From Flammeovirgaceae bacterium (lineage in GTDB: Bacteria > Bacteroidota > Bacteroidia > Cytophagales > Cyclobacteriaceae), in assembly GCA_002691385.1 (NCBI GenBank), contig NZHT01000033.1:1-48175 (forward strand): a stretch of DNA of 48,175 nucleotides. The letters run 5' to 3'. The stretch's first letter is position 1, and every line of letters begins with the position of its first letter. Under the pieces are notes generated by a model. The model made no database searches. It had not been told where the DNA came from and saw nothing but the letters and a program-made list of their open reading frames with translations. Of the stretch, positions 19,210 to 28,373 are shown piece after piece. The position numbers and the translations under genes were made by a program.

Positions 19210-20292
19210 ATGGAAAACATTCGTATCCCATTGCATGAAGTCCACAAAGCACTTGGAGCTAGAATCATTCCCTTTGGAGGTTTTGAAATGCCGGTAAGAT
19301 ATAGCTCAGATAAAGAAGAGCATTTAGCAGTAAGAAATGGCGTTGGCGTCTTTGATGTGTCGCATATGGGGGAATTTCTTGTTGAAGGGCCTAATGCCCT
19401 GGAGCTAATTCAAAAAATAACGAGTAACGACGCAGCTAAACTCATAGATGGTCAAGCGCAGTATTCGTGTCTACCTAATAATGAGGGGGGTATCGTAGAT
19501 GATTTGATTGTTTATAAGTTTAGTTTAGAAAAATATATGTTGGTCGTTAACGCTTCCAATATTGAAAAAGATTGGCTTTGGATTTCAGAAAACAATGACA
19601 TGAGGGCCTCTTTAACCAATATTTCAAAGGATTATTGCCTCTTTGCGGTTCAGGGACCCAAAGCTTTGGATCTATTACAATCCATTACAGAAGTTGATTT
19701 AGCAAAGATCAAATTTTATCACTTTTATGAGGGTAAACTGGGTGGAATAGACGAAGTTATAATCTCAGCTACAGGTTATACAGGGGCAGGGGGATTTGAA
19801 TTGTATGTGAGAAATGAACAAGCAGAAGCGTTATGGAATAAAATATTCCATGCAGGTGCTCAATATGATATCAAACCTATAGGTTTGGGTGCACGAGATA
19901 CCTTAAGACTAGAGATGGGATATTGCTTATATGGCAATGAAATTGATGATAAAACCTCTCCCCTTGAAGCAGGTCTAGGATGGATTACAAAATTTTCAAA
20001 ATCCTTTATTAATTCCAAAGCACTCGCCTTGCAGAAAGAAAATGGAATTCAGAAAAAATTAATTGCATTTGAAATTGATGGAAAGGGTATCCCAAGACAT
20101 GATTACCCAATTATGAATTTAGAAGGTGTCATAATTGGCAAGGTCACTTCGGGAACCATGAGCCCATCCTTAAATAAAGGTATTGGAATGGGTTATATAC
20201 CCGTGGGTGACCATCAAATAGGGAGGAGCATTTTCATCGAAATTCGACATAAAAAAGTGCCTGCCATCATCTGCAAAACCCCTTTTTTATAA
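19210..20292 (+). CDS. gcvT: Glycine cleavage system T protein (aminomethyltransferase)
   Basis: Transfers the methylene group from the aminomethyl-lipoyl H protein to tetrahydrofolate and releases ammonia. The N-terminus ([27 protein letters not shown]), FDVSHMGEF with the catalytic Asp region, [14 protein letters not shown] and the folate-binding [15 protein letters not shown] are all typical. The length is 360. gcvH and gcvP are not nearby, which is common in this phylum. It starts nine bases after xth and is followed four bases later by comB. Confidence 0.95.
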   Translation: MENIRIPLHEVHKALGARIIPFGGFEMPVRYSSDKEEHLAVRNGVGVFDVSHMGEFLVEGPNALELIQKITSNDAAKLIDGQAQYSCLPNNEGGIVDDLIVYKFSLEKYMLVVNASNIEKDWLWISENNDMRASLTNISKDYCLFAVQGPKALDLLQSITEVDLAKIKFYHFYEGKLGGIDEVIISATGYTGAGGFELYVRNEQAEALWNKIFHAGAQYDIKPIGLGARDTLRLEMGYCLYGNEIDDKTSPLEAGLGWITKFSKSFINSKALALQKENGIQKKLIAFEIDGKGIPRHDYPIMNLEGVIIGKVTSGTMSPSLNKGIGMGYIPVGDHQIGRSIFIEIRHKKVPAIICKTPFL

Positions 20293-20296
20293 ACTT

Positions 20297-21007
20297 ATGT
20301 CCTTAACAATCGAGGTGTGCCTCACTCCTAAGTTAATCAATCAACATACTCTCGAGGGAAAAATTGCTGTTGTGGCAGACATATTTCGGGCAACTTCCTG
20401 TATAGTTACGGCTTTGTCAGAAAATGCAACTGCTATATATCCTGTAAGTACCATGGACGAATGCTTAAAGTTAGGAACTCAGGGCATGCTAACTGCGGGA
20501 GAACGTGGAGGTATCAAAATCAAAGAATTTAACTTAGGAAATTCACCTTTTGAATACATGGGTAAAGTCTCTGGAAAAGAGGTTGCCATATCAACGACTA
20601 ACGGTACAATCGCTCTAGAAAAGTCAAAAAATGCCGAACAAGTTATTATCGGCTCATTTTTGAATATTACAGCCACAATAAACTATTTAATCGATCAAAA
20701 ATTACCTGTAATCATTCATTGCGCAGGTTGGAAGGGAGCTCCTAATATAGAGGATACTTTGTACGCCGGGGCCTTGGTTCATCAACTGATCGGTCATGAT
20801 TATCTAGCCAAAAGTGATTCTGCTAAAATGGCCCTAGATTTATATCGCCGAAATAAGAATTCCTTACTGAAAATAGCATTAGAATCTGACCATGCAAAAC
20901 GACTTAAAAAATTTGGAATAACGAAAGATCTTGATTTTTGTCTTCAAGTAGACAAATATCCAAACCTTAATGGTAGATTGATGGGTTCAAAAATTATTAA
21001 AATCTAA
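20297..21007 (+). CDS. comB: ComB family 2-phosphosulfolactate phosphatase homologue
   Basis: A 236-residue member of the ComB family, named after the archaeal enzyme that dephosphorylates 2-phosphosulfolactate in coenzyme M synthesis. VVADIFRATSCIVTAL, LTAGERGGIKIKEFNLGNSPFEY and ISTTNGTIAL carry the conserved family residues. Bacteroidota do not make coenzyme M by the archaeal route as far as known, and no ComA or ComC homologue is visible here. The true substrate is therefore probably different, perhaps another phosphosugar or sulfonate. It ends the row that begins upstream with rnhB. Confidence 0.85.
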   Translation: MSLTIEVCLTPKLINQHTLEGKIAVVADIFRATSCIVTALSENATAIYPVSTMDECLKLGTQGMLTAGERGGIKIKEFNLGNSPFEYMGKVSGKEVAISTTNGTIALEKSKNAEQVIIGSFLNITATINYLIDQKLPVIIHCAGWKGAPNIEDTLYAGALVHQLIGHDYLAKSDSAKMALDLYRRNKNSLLKIALESDHAKRLKKFGITKDLDFCLQVDKYPNLNGRLMGSKIIKI

Positions 21008-21390
21008 TTAGCCTATCCAATTCCATTTTGGACAATTCAAGATCTGAAGCTTTGGTAGAAATTTGTAACTCACGTAAGGAACAAATCAAAGAAACTTACA
21101 AAAAAATTAAATAGAAGCCTAATAAATAGCTGCCTGCAAAAAATAAAAATCATGCTTTAAACACAAAAGAAAAGCTAAGCATCCCAATAATCTGCATGTC
21201 TCGAATCAAAGTCAATCTTATCCTTAAATTTTAAATATGACCTTTAATTAGAACTTTATCATCATGCTCCAAATATTTTTATACAATTTTCACATGATCC
21301 GGGCAATTACCAAAAATTGATTGATATAGGTCAACAGCAACAAAGAAATCGATGGAAAAGTAAAGTCGGTATATTTATTGAAGTGCCCAT
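21008..21390. other. 383-base non-coding gap between convergent operons
   Basis: AT-rich sequence between the comB stop and the mazG-like stop. No frame of meaningful length, no RNA gene and no convincing hairpin terminator was seen on either strand. Confidence 0.5.
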
Positions 21391-21717
21391 TTATTTTAAT
21401 TTCGGATTCTTCTTATGACGGAGGTGATCCCTTAAGTCCTTCTTTTTGAAATTGTTTTCTAATGCCGCAGTCAAATCAATCCCTGTTTGATTGGCCAAGC
21501 ACATCAAAACCCATAAAATATCTGCCATTTCATCTGCCATATCATAGCGCTCATCAGATTTTTTAAACGACTGATCACCATATTTCCTCGCTATAATACG
21601 TGCCAATTCCCCAATCTCTTCTGACAATATGGCCATATTTGTAAGTTCACTAAAATAGCGTACACCAGTAGTATTGATCCATGCATCGACTTTTTCCTGG
21701 GCCTCTTTAATTTCCAT
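21391..21717 (-). CDS. MazG-like nucleotide pyrophosphohydrolase
   Basis: A 108-residue all-alpha NTP pyrophosphatase of the MazG/dCTPase superfamily. Its metal-binding pattern is present: EEIGE (Glu33, Glu34 and Glu37) and the second helix ADEMADILWVL (Glu63, Asp66). Such proteins hydrolyse nucleoside triphosphates, often non-canonical ones, to monophosphate and pyrophosphate as a house-cleaning step. The single-domain size distinguishes it from the two-domain MazG of E. coli. It starts 21 bases after yicC and closes the minus-strand row headed by the FAD oxidoreductase. Confidence 0.85.
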   Translation of the reverse strand: MEIKEAQEKVDAWINTTGVRYFSELTNMAILSEEIGELARIIARKYGDQSFKKSDERYDMADEMADILWVLMCLANQTGIDLTAALENNFKKKDLRDHLRHKKNPKLK

Positions 21718-21738
21718 TAGTTCAAGGTCATTTAATGT

Positions 21739-22620
21739 TTACAAAATATTAAGAATTTGCTCTTTAATTTTCTCTAGTTCCTCCTTCATCCCCACCACCA
21801 ATCTTTGAATGTCTGCATGATTCGCTTTAGATCCGATAGTATTAATTTCTCGACCCAATTCTTGACATAAAAACCCCAATTTTTTCCCGCTTGTACCTTG
21901 ATCATTACTGATTAAATCAATAAAATAATCCAAATGACTACCCAATCTTATTTTTTCTTCTGTCAGATCCAATTTTTCAATATAGTAAATCAATTCTTGT
22001 TCAAACCTATTTTGATCTATCTTGACCCGCCGCTTAATCTCTTCAAGCGAATGATAAATTCGACTTTTTAGATTTTCGATCCTACCAGGATCTAATCGCT
22101 CTATCTCACTGAGCCCATTTCTTATTTTTTGATAAGAAGCGACCAACGCTTTTTGTAGATTTATTCCTTCCTGCTGTCTGAATTGATTACAATCCGCTAC
22201 TCCCTCCAAAAGTACTTCTTTGAATACTTCAAAAGAAATGTTTCCTTCTAGATTCTCTTCATGTAAAACAACATTGGGCATGTTCATGGTCATCTTAAAT
22301 AAAGCTACTTTCCCTTCCGAACCCAGATCTCCAGACAATTGCTCTAGACGTTTGTAATAAGCATCAAATAATTCTTGATCAATCTGAATCAGTGGTTGAT
22401 CACAATTATTAAGCTCGAAATGAACACCCAAATTGATTTTACCACGACTCAACCCTTTTTCCAGTAGCGCCTTTACTTCCATTTCCCATTTTAAAAATGC
22501 TCGAGGTAACCGAAAGGAGGGATCGAAAAACTTGCTGTTGAGTGTCTTTATCTCAACTTTTAAAGAATATTTCTCGGTAATTTTTTCAGCGGAACCAAAA
22601 CCCGTCATGGATGTAATCAT
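21739..22620 (-). CDS. YicC/YloC family endoribonuclease
   Basis: A 293-residue cytoplasmic protein. The N-terminal MITSMTGFGSAE and the pattern EIKTLNSKFFDPSFRLP define the YicC_N domain. The C-terminal DUF1732 part includes the long helical segment RIGSHLDYFIDLI-like sequence and GKKLGFLCQELGREINTIGSKANHADI. E. coli YicC has been described as an endoribonuclease acting on small RNAs; the role here is inferred from family. In many bacteria yicC is next to gmk, which is not seen here. It begins nine bases after the large outer-membrane gene. Confidence 0.92.
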   Translation of the reverse strand: MITSMTGFGSAEKITEKYSLKVEIKTLNSKFFDPSFRLPRAFLKWEMEVKALLEKGLSRGKINLGVHFELNNCDQPLIQIDQELFDAYYKRLEQLSGDLGSEGKVALFKMTMNMPNVVLHEENLEGNISFEVFKEVLLEGVADCNQFRQQEGINLQKALVASYQKIRNGLSEIERLDPGRIENLKSRIYHSLEEIKRRVKIDQNRFEQELIYYIEKLDLTEEKIRLGSHLDYFIDLISNDQGTSGKKLGFLCQELGREINTIGSKANHADIQRLVVGMKEELEKIKEQILNIL

Positions 22621-22629
22621 ATTGCAATG

Positions 22630-25600
22630 TTAAAAGTCTAAGCCTAATGAAAGGGTTAATTTTGCGGATTTTATCTGAAAATTCTCCACGGGTCTTGCAT
22701 AATCAAGTTTGAGATAATAACCCAATAGAGCCGTTCTGAGTCCAAAGCCATAGCTAGCCAGCCACGGACTAGCATAATTTGCCACTTTAGCTTTAAAAGG
22801 AGCTTCTACGTAATCAACAAATATAATACTACTTTCTCGAGTAATAGGAATCTTCCCATCCCAAGCAGAGCCAATATCGGTAAAAGCTATCAACATGAAA
22901 TTTCTCAAAAAAATAGATTTTACAGGAAACCTTGATAAATATTGAAATACTGGGAATTTCAATTCTATGTTAATCAACATAGCAGCCGTACCGTATTTCT
23001 CATTTAAATCATAGCCTCGCATATGATTTACGAATTCTGTAAAAAGCAAATTACTATTATCGATATCGTTAGCTACGGTCAAGGGATCTCCTCCAGAATG
23101 CTCTTTTGTTTGGGCCAATACCCAATTAGGTACTCCGCCTAAAAGAAATTTTTGTGGATTAAGCCCAAATGATTTCCCAAAGTAAACACGGGTAGCCAAT
23201 GTCAACTCATTATGGATTTTTTGATAATGCCTAAAATCAAACTTAAATACATTAAAAGATTTATTATTAGAAAATGATTGATTGTAATGAAATTCAACCA
23301 GAGCTCTGGTTCCTTGCAAAATGTTGAACCCTCTCTCCTCTGTATTGTCAAAAACGCCTTTTAAATTGAATCCTGTATACCAAAAACGGCTGTCCTCAGC
23401 ATTTTCAACAGTAGTATTGGCATTTACACTTTCATATTGCAGGTTATTGAAACTCGTTTGCTGAAAAAAGGGATTCAACTCAAGTCTAAATTTATTGGTA
23501 AAGGGGACAGCTGCTCCTACTATCAATCCATTTAATTTATAAGATTGCCTCAAAAAATTTTCTGCATCATTTTCAAGGTATATGGATTGTCTAATCAAAC
23601 GTAATTTAAAGTCCATCCAGTATTTCAAATACTTGTACTCTGCAAAAAAATCGCCTTGATCAAAACTATTTGTCACCATACCTCCTGCGTTGATTATATG
23701 ATTCCCCAAAATGTCTGAAACCTGAATTTCTGCCAAAAAACCAAACCCTCTGAGTGGATCTAATACAAAATCATTGATAAGGTTATTTGAACTAAACCTA
23801 GGCTCATATTTCCGAGGACCACGTACCTCGTTTTCAATAGTTAACCGTTGATAATTTTTAAAAAAAGAATCTATTTTTAACCCACTATTTGGTTTCGCTT
23901 TGACTTCTCTTTCTTCAAAGTTATAGTCTTCTGTATCTATATAATCGGAATCTCTAGATGGGTTAGATTCACCAAAAACAAACACATCAGGGTCTACATC
24001 TGGTACGACTACTTCCTGAAGTGTACTGTCAAAATTTAATGACTCTTCTTCGCCTTGATTAAATAGACTTTCTGCCTTTGCATTGACTAACGCATTTTCT
24101 TTTTTTAGTTTTTCAATCTTTCTTCTATTAAGTTCCTCAGATATATATAAGCCTTGTCTGATTTTTTGACGTGTCGTTTCAGTGGTAAATTTTGAAGACT
24201 CAATATCTATATTGGGATAATAATAAATACGATCCTCCCCCTGGTCGAAAGCTATAAAAATCATCCCATTATCATTACCAAAATGTAAGTCGAAATCCTT
24301 GAGGCTACTGTTAAAATTGGTTACTTGAGTTTTAATACCCTCCGGCATTTCATACTTGAATACATTAGTAATACCCCTTTGATCACTCAAAAAATATAAT
24401 TCCAATTGATTTTTAAATATGGGTTTCGTATCTCTAGTATTAGTATTAGTCATTCTAAAATATTGTTGGGTCGTTGTATCAATATCGAATAAAAATAAAT
24501 TGAAATGGTTATTTAAATGTTTGATGCTTGTATCTGAAATATTTAAAGCATCCGAGGGGCGATTAGAGCTAAAAACAATAGCTGCGGTTCCGGGTATGAA
24601 GGTTGGGTCAATATCATCAAAAATATCAGAAGTAATTCGACGAACTGAATTTCTCAATACGCTGACAAGAAAAAGATCACTTTGTCCATCCGTGTCTCCA
24701 CTTAAGATGGCTAATCTTCCATTTTTATTTAAAGAAAAGCTTTTAACTTGGTTGAACCTTGTGAGGGGTTTTTCATTAAGAAGACCCGTTTCAAGATGAT
24801 AAGTAGCTAGGTATAAAAAACCTCGTTTAAAATAAATAACTCCCAAAAGATTATCTCCGGCAAAATCTAATAGGGGAAGATCTTTATCTATATGATCTGC
24901 TTCCACTTGATAGCCTCCTTGGAGAATGCGAGTTTTTTTTCCAGTATCCATATCTCTCAAATAAATGGAAACCTTACCATGGGCATTCCCAGTATAGGCA
25001 ATGTATTTTCCTGATTCACTAACTGCTACATCATTAAAATATAGATTTTCTTTTTTATTGGTTGCAATGATTCTGTCCTTAACAAAAGGCTTATAATTCT
25101 CATCAATTTGATCATCCCCAAAGGCATAGTAATTTTTCCAATTTTTAGAAAACTGCTTATAGCTAATTCCTAGCGTATTACTTATACTTACATCCTCTTT
25201 ATGCATAATTCTAGTCAAATTAAGGATATTAGATATATTAGAGACTCCATATTTGATGGCGATATAATTCCATATAGCTTGTCCTAAGACACCCGCTTGG
25301 TCACCTTGAATCTTTTTTTCTTTCTTGATGTACTTGGCATCAAGATAATCTCTTATAAAATCATCCATTTTCAGATCCCAACCATAGGCCAAATACCTTG
25401 CTGCACCATCTATGAACCATTCGGGAAGCTTTAGAAGATGTGAACTTTGAAAGACCTCTTTAAGACTACCACCGAAAAGCATATCATTAATTAAAACACG
25501 AGATAAAAGATAAATAAGTTCTTCTTTAAACACCTGTACCGTTCCTGGATTTGCAATTTCAAGCTGTAGCTTGACAAACTTCATTTCTCCTCCAATAGTG

Positions 25601-25926
25601 AAAACGGAACCATCAATACCTATATTACTTTGCTGAAGATCATTGTAGGAGTTATAAATGATAATCTTAGTTTTGGCACTGGGCGCATAACCTAATACAT
25701 CTGTCAATCTATTAAATTCATCTTCTAAATAATCAATAGCCTCTTTGGCATACTTACCTCCTTCATCATAATAATAAACATCAAAATGACTGGTAGAATA
25801 GTACAGCCAATTAAACTTTTTGTATTGAATCCTATTTTGACCAAATTCTGTATCGTAATATTGGCCAAACGAGATTGAAATCGACAGTGAACAAATAAAT
25901 AATAATATGATTTTTTTAAAATTCAT
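22630..25926 (-). CDS. Outer-membrane fusion protein: dead peptidase-like domain, TolB-like propeller, Omp85-like barrel
   Basis: A 1098-residue exported protein with a signal peptide (residues 1-21, ending SFGQ). Residues about 30-270 resemble the peptidase MA (gluzincin) fold, but the place of HExxH reads KEELI and the later Glu motif reads PEWFIDGAARY, so zinc ligands are missing. Residues about 290-600 hold WD40/PD40 repeats of the TolB type (VAVSESGKYIAYTGN, PTFIPGTAAIVFSSNRP, PIFKNQLELYFLSDQ). A charged helical linker follows (about 600-700). The last 390 residues form a beta-barrel with the Omp85 signature MRGYDLNEKYG near residue 968, FTDIGSAW, and a terminal phenylalanine (LTLSLGLDF). 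Similar proteins are usually annotated as Tol biopolymer transporters in Cytophagales. The role is unknown; outer-membrane assembly or transport is my inference. It follows the FAD oxidoreductase by three bases and precedes yicC by nine. Confidence 0.8.
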   Translation of the reverse strand: MNFKKIILLFICSLSISISFGQYYDTEFGQNRIQYKKFNWLYYSTSHFDVYYYDEGGKYAKEAIDYLEDEFNRLTDVLGYAPSAKTKIIIYNSYNDLQQSNIGIDGSVFTIGGEMKFVKLQLEIANPGTVQVFKEELIYLLSRVLINDMLFGGSLKEVFQSSHLLKLPEWFIDGAARYLAYGWDLKMDDFIRDYLDAKYIKKEKKIQGDQAGVLGQAIWNYIAIKYGVSNISNILNLTRIMHKEDVSISNTLGISYKQFSKNWKNYYAFGDDQIDENYKPFVKDRIIATNKKENLYFNDVAVSESGKYIAYTGNAHGKVSIYLRDMDTGKKTRILQGGYQVEADHIDKDLPLLDFAGDNLLGVIYFKRGFLYLATYHLETGLLNEKPLTRFNQVKSFSLNKNGRLAILSGDTDGQSDLFLVSVLRNSVRRITSDIFDDIDPTFIPGTAAIVFSSNRPSDALNISDTSIKHLNNHFNLFLFDIDTTTQQYFRMTNTNTRDTKPIFKNQLELYFLSDQRGITNVFKYEMPEGIKTQVTNFNSSLKDFDLHFGNDNGMIFIAFDQGEDRIYYYPNIDIESSKFTTETTRQKIRQGLYISEELNRRKIEKLKKENALVNAKAESLFNQGEEESLNFDSTLQEVVVPDVDPDVFVFGESNPSRDSDYIDTEDYNFEEREVKAKPNSGLKIDSFFKNYQRLTIENEVRGPRKYEPRFSSNNLINDFVLDPLRGFGFLAEIQVSDILGNHIINAGGMVTNSFDQGDFFAEYKYLKYWMDFKLRLIRQSIYLENDAENFLRQSYKLNGLIVGAAVPFTNKFRLELNPFFQQTSFNNLQYESVNANTTVENAEDSRFWYTGFNLKGVFDNTEERGFNILQGTRALVEFHYNQSFSNNKSFNVFKFDFRHYQKIHNELTLATRVYFGKSFGLNPQKFLLGGVPNWVLAQTKEHSGGDPLTVANDIDNSNLLFTEFVNHMRGYDLNEKYGTAAMLINIELKFPVFQYLSRFPVKSIFLRNFMLIAFTDIGSAWDGKIPITRESSIIFVDYVEAPFKAKVANYASPWLASYGFGLRTALLGYYLKLDYARPVENFQIKSAKLTLSLGLDF

Positions 25927-25929
25927 TTT

Positions 25930-26967
25930 TCAGCGAATGGGATTTACCTCCAACGTCATTTTTTTACCAAAGCAAATATGATCTGCCAAACTCATTGCAA
26001 AATAAGGAATCAATGAGACGCCCTTACTTCCAAAACCATTAAATATAGCCACATTCTTATACTTATGATGAAATCCTACAAATGGCTTTCTGTCGAAAGT
26101 AGCAGGTCTCAGTCCTGCCTTATGTTTCAAGACCTTCAAATTTCCAATATATAACTTACTTAATCTATTCAAGAGTTCCCGCCTTCCTTTTTCGGTTGGA
26201 TCCTCATCTTGATATTGAATGTCATAGGTAGAACCCACTCTTATATGATTTTTGTAAGGCAGCATAAAAATACCTTTACTTATGACATGATCTATCTTTA
26301 AACGACATGAAATGTCTAAAATTTCTCCCTTAACTATTTTAAATTTTAAATTAGACCACAACGGATTATTTACAGCCATCGGTCCTTCACAAAAAATAAT
26401 TTGATCCGCCTCAAAGGATCCTAGTTTTATTTGTGTTTCCTCCACTTCTAATGCTTCAAAATGCACTCTTCCTTCAGTGTACAAATCTTTGGTTTTGAAA
26501 TATTTTTTACATTCACTTATCAACATTGATACATCAACCATACCAGAATTGTTTAAAAAGAACCCTCCCAAGGGATCTACTAATTGATCAATTCCTATTG
26601 AATAATTCACAGTTAATTTGGTATAGGGAGTGTAACCTAACTCCACAGTTCTCAAAGACCAATCATTTTGTTCTTCTATATTATTGAATGGCCGATAAAT
26701 AGTTTTTCCAAAATGAAACCTCGCATTCATTTTTTTTTCTAAATCTTGATAATAATTAGATAGATCTGGAAACAACTCATCTGCAAACCATGTTTTTACC
26801 ATTTTACGTCCAGTGATAGGATTATACAAACCGGCAGCCACTTTTGATGAGCTTACAATCGGATTGTTATCCAATACCATGATATTTTTTCCTCTTTTCT
26901 CGAGCTCTAAAGCCAATAAACTTCCAGCTAATCCCTGCCCAATAATCAAAATATCTAGCTTTTGCAT
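25930..26967 (-). CDS. FAD-dependent oxidoreductase (DAO family)
   Basis: A 345-residue flavoprotein. The Rossmann FAD-binding motif IIGQGLAGSLLALELEKRG is at residues 7-25 and the adenosine-ribose acid follows in MVLDNN. The middle matches the DAO (glycine/D-amino-acid oxidase) fold, and GLRPATFDRKPFVGFHHKY ... FNGFGSKGVSLIPYFA near the end is the second FAD-contact region. Relatives oxidise secondary or D-amino acids, and the MnmC tRNA enzyme shares this fold; the substrate is not known. It is the first gene of the minus-strand row and shares a short palindromic promoter region with the divergent MBL gene. Confidence 0.8.
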   Translation of the reverse strand: MQKLDILIIGQGLAGSLLALELEKRGKNIMVLDNNPIVSSSKVAAGLYNPITGRKMVKTWFADELFPDLSNYYQDLEKKMNARFHFGKTIYRPFNNIEEQNDWSLRTVELGYTPYTKLTVNYSIGIDQLVDPLGGFFLNNSGMVDVSMLISECKKYFKTKDLYTEGRVHFEALEVEETQIKLGSFEADQIIFCEGPMAVNNPLWSNLKFKIVKGEILDISCRLKIDHVISKGIFMLPYKNHIRVGSTYDIQYQDEDPTEKGRRELLNRLSKLYIGNLKVLKHKAGLRPATFDRKPFVGFHHKYKNVAIFNGFGSKGVSLIPYFAMSLADHICFGKKMTLEVNPIR

Positions 26968-26986
26968 CGTCTTACCGACTTTTTAA

Positions 26987-26996
26987 GCAAATTTGC
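26987..26996. promoter_or_regulatory. Palindromic shared -7 box of a divergent promoter
   Basis: GCAAATTTGC is a perfect 10-base palindrome placed almost exactly midway between two divergent start codons (19 and 17 bases from them). Read in either direction it gives CAAATTTG, one base off the Bacteroidota -7 box TAnnTTTG. A TTTG at 26961-26964 could serve as the -33 element for the rightward gene. Confidence 0.4.
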
Positions 26997-27013
26997 AGTA
27001 AAATGTATTATTT

Positions 27014-27652
27014 ATGAACATAAAATCCTTTGTATTCAACGCTTTTTACGAAAACACTTATTTATTATCCAGTTCTAACCTTGAAACACTCATTTTAGAT
27101 CCTGGCTGCTACGAAGATTTTGAAAAAAAAGAACTTTCAAACTTCATAAAAATTAATAAATTGAAGCCTATTGCCATCATCAATACTCATTGCCACATCG
27201 ATCATGTGCTAGGTAACGATTATTTGAAAAAATTATATGATATCCCCTTATGGATTCCGGCTACAGAGAAAAATTTACTAAAATCTGTCGCGACCTATGC
27301 ACCCACCATGGGCATTCAGGATTATCAGGAAGCACACCCAGATAAACTACTCGGTGAAAAGGATGTGATTACCTTTGGATCTGAAAAATTAGAAATTTTA
27401 TTCGCACCTGGTCATTCTGAGGGACATCTAATGTTCTACCACGCCGCTAAAAAATTATTGATGGCTGGGGACGTAATTTTCCGTGAAAGTATTGGTCGGA
27501 CGGATCTTCCTGGTGGTAATTTTAAAACCTTAGAAGAAAGCATTAAAAATCAGGTATTTACACTCCCTGAAGGAGTTGTAATTTATCCAGGCCATGGCCC
27601 TTGTACCACAGTAAGTCATGAAAAAAAGAACAATCCCTTTGTAAAACCTTGA
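27014..27652 (+). CDS. MBL-fold hydrolase (glyoxalase II-like)
   Basis: A 212-residue metallo-beta-lactamase fold hydrolase. The dinuclear metal site is complete: NTHCHIDH (His59, His61, Asp63, His64), APGHSEGH (His134), AGDVIF (bridging Asp153) and YPGHGP (His194). The subfamily resembles single-domain glyoxalase II-like thioester or persulfide hydrolases, lacking the C-terminal glutathione-binding domain of true glyoxalase II, so a different thiol substrate is likely. It starts the plus-strand row and its stop codon overlaps the pssA start (TTGA). Confidence 0.88.
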   Translation: MNIKSFVFNAFYENTYLLSSSNLETLILDPGCYEDFEKKELSNFIKINKLKPIAIINTHCHIDHVLGNDYLKKLYDIPLWIPATEKNLLKSVATYAPTMGIQDYQEAHPDKLLGEKDVITFGSEKLEILFAPGHSEGHLMFYHAAKKLLMAGDVIFRESIGRTDLPGGNFKTLEESIKNQVFTLPEGVVIYPGHGPCTTVSHEKKNNPFVKP

Positions 27653-28338
27653 ATATATTTAAACACATGCCCAACTTCCTCACCGCTCTCAATCTATTGA
27701 TGGGAGTACTGGGCATCATAAATATTTTTGAGGGTAACTACCAACACACCATTTATTTTATAATGGCCGCTGGGATTTTTGACTTTTTAGATGGTTTCAC
27801 AGCAAAATTACTTCATGTAACCAGCTCATTTGGCAAAGAATTGGACTCTTTGGCTGATATGGTCACTTTTGGTATACTTCCTACGTTGTTCCTGTTCAAG
27901 TGGACTTCCATTATACATGATAATTCCTATTGGTTGGCTTACAGCACTACGATAATCCCCGTTTTTGCTGCCTTCAGACTAGCCAAATTCAATTTAAATC
28001 CAACACAATCTGATGGGTTTATTGGATTACCTACCCCCGCCGCAGCCCTGCTATCAGTAACCATAGTCGAGACCTCCTTTTTGGTTTCCTGGATTTATTT
28101 TATCCCCATTTATAGTCTTATCGTAAGTCTCCTTATGATCGCACCCATTAAAATGCTCAGTTTCAAATTTAAATCCATGATTTTGAGTGGTAATGAGCTG
28201 AGGTACATAACCCTGTTCGTGATGCTCATTGGATTAACTCTGTTTCAACTAAATTTTTTACCCTACATAATACCTATTTACATTATTCTATCCTTGCTCG
28301 CAAATTTGCCTGCAATGCTCAAAATTTTCAGTAAATAA
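27649..28338 (+). CDS. pssA: CDP-diacylglycerol-serine O-phosphatidyltransferase
   Basis: Makes phosphatidylserine, the precursor of phosphatidylethanolamine, in the inner membrane. The CDP-alcohol phosphotransferase motif is complete: Asp45, Asp48, Gly49, Ala52, Lys53, Gly62, Asp66 and Asp70 in FDFLDGFTAK ... FGKELDSLAD. About eight hydrophobic segments fill 229 residues. I accept the TTG start overlapping the previous stop (TTGA) because it gives MNIFKHMPNFLTALNL, which fits the family; an ATG lies six codons later. It is followed 35 bases later by porU. Confidence 0.93.
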   Translation: MNIFKHMPNFLTALNLLMGVLGIINIFEGNYQHTIYFIMAAGIFDFLDGFTAKLLHVTSSFGKELDSLADMVTFGILPTLFLFKWTSIIHDNSYWLAYSTTIIPVFAAFRLAKFNLNPTQSDGFIGLPTPAAALLSVTIVETSFLVSWIYFIPIYSLIVSLLMIAPIKMLSFKFKSMILSGNELRYITLFVMLIGLTLFQLNFLPYIIPIYIILSLLANLPAMLKIFSK

Positions 28339-28373
28339 ATAATTTTAGAGATTTAAAATCGTTAAATAAAGCT

